NCBI GenBank assembly: GCA_024635885.1
Contig: JAGXIA010000114.1
Location: 1 to 6,803 of the forward strand
Source: Helicobacteraceae bacterium
Lineage (GTDB): Bacteria > Campylobacterota > Campylobacteria > Campylobacterales > Sulfurimonadaceae
Length of the DNA stretch: 6,803 bases
Direction: 5' to 3'
Shown one piece after another: positions 6,046 to 6,803 of the stretch (position 1 is its first letter; each line of letters begins with the position of its first letter). The notes below the pieces were generated by a model. That model was given only the letters and a program-made list of their open reading frames with translations, searched no databases and was not told the DNA's origin. The translations under genes were made by a program, and so were the position numbers.

Positions 6046-6803
6046 TTTTTAATCTAAGTTATAAAAGTATTTTAAACCGTAAAGCCAGTTTTTTGCTTTC
6101 TGTTTTTTCTATAGCCATAAGTGTTGTGCTTTTACTCGGAATACAAAGAGTAGTAAAGGAGACGAAAAACCATTTTTTAAACACTGTTAACCAAACAGAC
6201 ATGATAGTCGCCTCGTCAAACGGTTCCATAGATATCTTGCTAAATCTGATTTTTCATATAGGTGATGGACTCAAAGAAGTGCATTACTCTGTTTATGAAG
6301 ATATTTCCAAGTTTGAGCAAGTTAAATGGGCTGTGCCTCTTTCGGTTGGAGACAGTTTTAAAGGTTTTGACGCAGTAGGCACAAATGCAGATTATTTCAA
6401 GTACTACAAATACTCAAACAATAAAAATTTAGAATTTGAAAAAGGTGGGAATTTTAAAGCTTATTTTGATTTAATAGTCGGCTCAAACCTAGTAAAAAAA
6501 CTTCATTTAAAACTTGGAGAGAAAGTTCATTTGTCACACGGGAATGCAAATGAACATATAAACAGAGAGTTTGTAGTCAGCGGCATTTTAAAACAAAGTT
6601 TTACTCCAAATGATGATGTGGTCTTTATGCAATTAAAAACTGATGAAGCTATGCATTTAGAATGGCAAAGCGGTCATTTTGTGGATATGCACATAAGTAA
6701 TGAAGAGTTATTCAAAATGAGTATAAAGCCAAAGCATATAAGCGGAATGCTGCTTGGACTTAAAAATAGAACACAAATTTTAGAAGTAGAAGATAAAATA
6801 AAC
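6042..6803 (+). CDS. ABC transporter permease, FtsX/MacB-like, 3' end beyond the window
   Basis: An open frame of 254 codons runs to the window edge without a stop. It starts at an ATG that overlaps the stop of the ATPase gene (ATGA, 6042-6045). A short cytoplasmic start (MIFNLSYKSILNRKA) precedes one membrane helix at about residues 16-34 (FLLSVFSIAISVVLLLGI). A soluble region fills the rest, as expected of the extracytoplasmic MacB_PCD-like domain between the first and second membrane helices of this family. Segments such as QTDMIVASSNGSIDILL, AVPLSVGDSFKGF, GTNADYF and HLEWQSG resemble, from memory, a permease subfamily found beside LolD-like ATPases. Some members of that subfamily belong to Zur-regulated, zinc-associated gene sets. 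That link is a recollection, not a search result. The remaining helices should lie just downstream of the window. Confidence 0.88.
   Translation, partial: MIFNLSYKSILNRKASFLLSVFSIAISVVLLLGIQRVVKETKNHFLNTVNQTDMIVASSNGSIDILLNLIFHIGDGLKEVHYSVYEDISKFEQVKWAVPLSVGDSFKGFDAVGTNADYFKYYKYSNNKNLEFEKGGNFKAYFDLIVGSNLVKKLHLKLGEKVHLSHGNANEHINREFVVSGILKQSFTPNDDVVFMQLKTDEAMHLEWQSGHFVDMHISNEELFKMSIKPKHISGMLLGLKNRTQILEVEDKIN

Noticed and set aside
1..6803. CRISPR array or other regularly spaced repeats
   Set aside because: No repeated unit with regular spacing is visible. The only long repeat is the diverged pair of catalase genes.

Overview
The window looks like chromosomal DNA of a low-GC member of the Campylobacterota (Epsilonproteobacteria), most likely a free-living Sulfurimonas/Sulfuricurvum/Arcobacter-type organism. 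This is inferred from AT-rich composition, a catalase that reads like Campylobacter KatA throughout, and the style of the chemoreceptor. It was not confirmed by any search.

Layout: (1) 1-67, minus strand: most of a tRNA-Gln(UUG), cut by the window edge. (2) 241-2286, plus: a complete membrane-bound methyl-accepting chemotaxis protein. (3) 2383-3816, minus: a complete small-subunit haem catalase (katA) with all catalytic residues. (4) 3927-5171, minus: a second catalase-like gene just upstream of katA in the same orientation, a tandem paralogue about 74% identical by hand count over the aligned residues. (5) 5380-6045 and 6042 to the window end, plus: an ABC-transporter ATPase overlapping by 4 nt an FtsX/MacB-type permease that runs off the window. 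No gene-free stretch exceeds 300 bases; the longest is about 208 nt (5172-5379).

The most interesting object is the second catalase-like gene. Its reading frame is intact over 414 codons and it has a good ribosome binding site and a TATAAT box. Compared with its neighbour it has lost, by a clean 22-codon in-frame deletion, the helix carrying the proximal haem-ligand tyrosine and its partner arginine. It also has Ser in place of the distal catalytic Asn, and lacks a further 38 codons. Both large deletions have short direct repeats at their ends in the intact paralogue. It therefore cannot work as an ordinary haem catalase, yet the frame has survived. It is either a young decaying duplicate or a protein kept for a non-catalase role.

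How the genes relate: the catalases are an oxidative-stress cassette. The chemoreceptor converges on katA. The ABC pair diverges from the catalase-like gene across a shared promoter region. No direct functional link between the three units is visible.
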